From: an uncultured Sutterella sp.
GTDB taxonomy: Bacteria; Pseudomonadota; Gammaproteobacteria; Burkholderiales; Burkholderiaceae_F
Reading direction: 5' to 3'
Assembly: GCA_900764215.1 (NCBI GenBank)
Contig: CAAFNI010000505.1
Location: forward strand, 1-5,122
Length of the DNA stretch: 5,122 nt
Below the pieces are notes generated by a model. The model had not been told where the DNA came from. It made no database searches and saw nothing but the letters and a program-made list of their open reading frames with translations. The stretch's first letter is position 1. Every line of letters begins with the position of its first letter. The translations under genes and the position numbers were made by a program. This document shows positions 4,159-5,122 of this stretch, piece after piece.

Positions 4159-5122
4159 TCAGTCGCGCTGAAGCACGGCGGCAAAGAATCCGTCGGTGCT
4201 GTTGACGTGCGGAAGCATCTGGAAGTAGCTGCCGAAGCGCTCCCACTGGGAGGCGTCGAACTGGATGCCCTGCTGCGCGAACACGTCGGCCGCGGGCACG
4301 AGATGCCATTCGGGATGCGCTTCGAGGAAGGCTTCGACCACCTCCTGATTTTCACGCCTGAGCATCGAGCAGGTGGCGTAGACCATCCGTCCGCCCTTCT
4401 TCACGAGGCGGGAGGCGTGTTCGAGCACGTCCTTCTGAATCTTGTTGATGCGCTCGAGTTCCGAGGGCGCCAGGCGCCACTTCAGATCAGGATTCCGGCG
4501 GAAGGTGCCCGTGCCCGTGCACGGCGCGTCGATCAGCACGCGGTCGAACTTGCCCTGCAGACGGCGGATGCGTTCGTCGCGCTCGCTGCGGATCGCGATC
4601 GGATGCACGTTGGTGAGACCGGCGCGGCGCATGCGGGGCGTCAGGCCCGCAAGGCGCTTTTCATTGACGTCGAAGGCGTAGAGGCTGCCCGTGGAGCGCA
4701 TCAGGGCACCGATGGCAAGGGTCTTGCCGCCCGCACCCGCGCAAAAGTCGCAGATCATTTCGCGTCGGCGCGGCGTGAGGAGGCGCGCGATGAGCTGAGA
4801 ACCCTCATCCTGAACGTCCACCTTGCCTTCCTTGTAGATCGGCCACTGGGTGAGGCCGGGCTTGGTCGGAAGGCGCACGCCGTCAGGGCTGTAGGGGGTC
4901 GGATAGGCTTCGACGCCGTTGGCGGCAAGCTCCTCGAGCACCTCCTCGCGGTTCGCCTTCAGAAGGTTCACGCGAAGGTCGAGCGGCGCCCCTTGGAGCA
5001 TCGAGCCGTAAAGCGCCTTCGTGTCGTCGTACTGGGCTTCGAGCAGGTCGTAGATCCACTGCGGCAGCTCGGCCTGAACATGAGCGGGCGCCTTCGACAA
5101 GTCGGCGGCGAGCACGTTCTTA
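4159..5122 (-). CDS. rsmB: RsmB/NOP-family rRNA (cytosine-5-)-methyltransferase, 5' end beyond the window
   Basis: This SAM-dependent m5C RNA methyltransferase family includes RsmB (Fmu/Sun), which methylates C967 of 16S rRNA. The frame is open to the right edge: codons AAG AAC precede a GTG at 5115, so that GTG is probably internal. Family members have roughly 430 residues, so about a quarter is missing. Counting from the GTG, visible parts are LDLRVNLLK (46-54), QDEGSQL (102-108), the SAM-binding motif DFCAGAGGKT (123-132), acidic Asp149 in FDVNEKRL, motif IV DAPCTGTGTFRRNPD (196-210) with Cys199 for product release, and motif VI VYATCS (245-250) with Cys249, the likely catalytic nucleophile. 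The C-terminus TDGFFAAVLQRD is typical. Both cysteines are intact, so the enzyme should be active. A NusB-like N-terminal domain, which would separate RsmB from RsmF and other NOP proteins, lies outside the window. The family is certain; the exact target is likely but unproven. Confidence 0.88.
   Translation of the reverse strand, partial: KNVLAADLSKAPAHVQAELPQWIYDLLEAQYDDTKALYGSMLQGAPLDLRVNLLKANREEVLEELAANGVEAYPTPYSPDGVRLPTKPGLTQWPIYKEGKVDVQDEGSQLIARLLTPRRREMICDFCAGAGGKTLAIGALMRSTGSLYAFDVNEKRLAGLTPRMRRAGLTNVHPIAIRSERDERIRRLQGKFDRVLIDAPCTGTGTFRRNPDLKWRLAPSELERINKIQKDVLEHASRLVKKGGRMVYATCSMLRRENQEVVEAFLEAHPEWHLVPAADVFAQQGIQFDASQWERFGSYFQMLPHVNSTDGFFAAVLQRD

Noticed and set aside
5113..5115. GTG as the true start of the RsmB-type gene
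   Set aside because: The frame stays open to the window edge with codons AAG AAC before it, and family members carry a longer N-terminal region, so the gene most likely starts outside the window.

Overview
The window looks like core chromosome of a high-GC proteobacterium. The short cysteine-poor L28 and L33 proteins and the close match of IspH, TsaD and YbaK to proteobacterial forms suggest Betaproteobacteria/Burkholderiales. A gut-associated Sutterellaceae-type organism is my best guess, but it rests on memory and not on a search. All recognised genes are housekeeping genes: tRNA modification (tsaD), tRNA proofreading (ybaK), isoprenoid synthesis (ispH), ribosomal proteins L28 and L33 (rpmB, rpmG) and an RsmB-type rRNA cytosine methyltransferase. 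I see no defence system, CRISPR array, rRNA or tRNA gene.

Layout. Positions 1-194 are AT-rich compared with the rest. They hold the first 27 codons of an unrecognised leftward gene with a textbook sigma70 promoter, an operator-like inverted repeat around the -10 box, and a perfect 14-bp inverted repeat. This may be the edge of an acquired element, possibly an insertion sequence. tsaD (261-1292, +) then converges on ybaK (1420-1914, -), with an 18-bp bidirectional terminator between them. ispH (2049-2987, -) lies upstream of ybaK in the same direction. A stretch of about 500 bases without a gene (2988-3495) separates ispH from the divergent rpmB-rpmG operon (3496-3913, +). Two terminator-like hairpins follow rpmG. 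A leftward RsmB-type gene, cut by the right edge, has its own terminator at 4094-4127.

Functional theme. Most genes serve translation: TsaD makes t6A37 on ANN-decoding tRNAs, YbaK removes cysteine mischarged on tRNA-Pro, L28 and L33 belong to the 50S subunit, and the RsmB-like enzyme modifies 16S rRNA. IspH, the last MEP-pathway enzyme, is the metabolic exception.

The least explained parts are the non-coding ones: the left edge, the region between ispH and rpmB, and a 36-nt hairpin followed by a U-rich run in the rpmB leader that could be an attenuator or ribosomal-protein leader. I do not see convincing evidence of a new multi-gene system.
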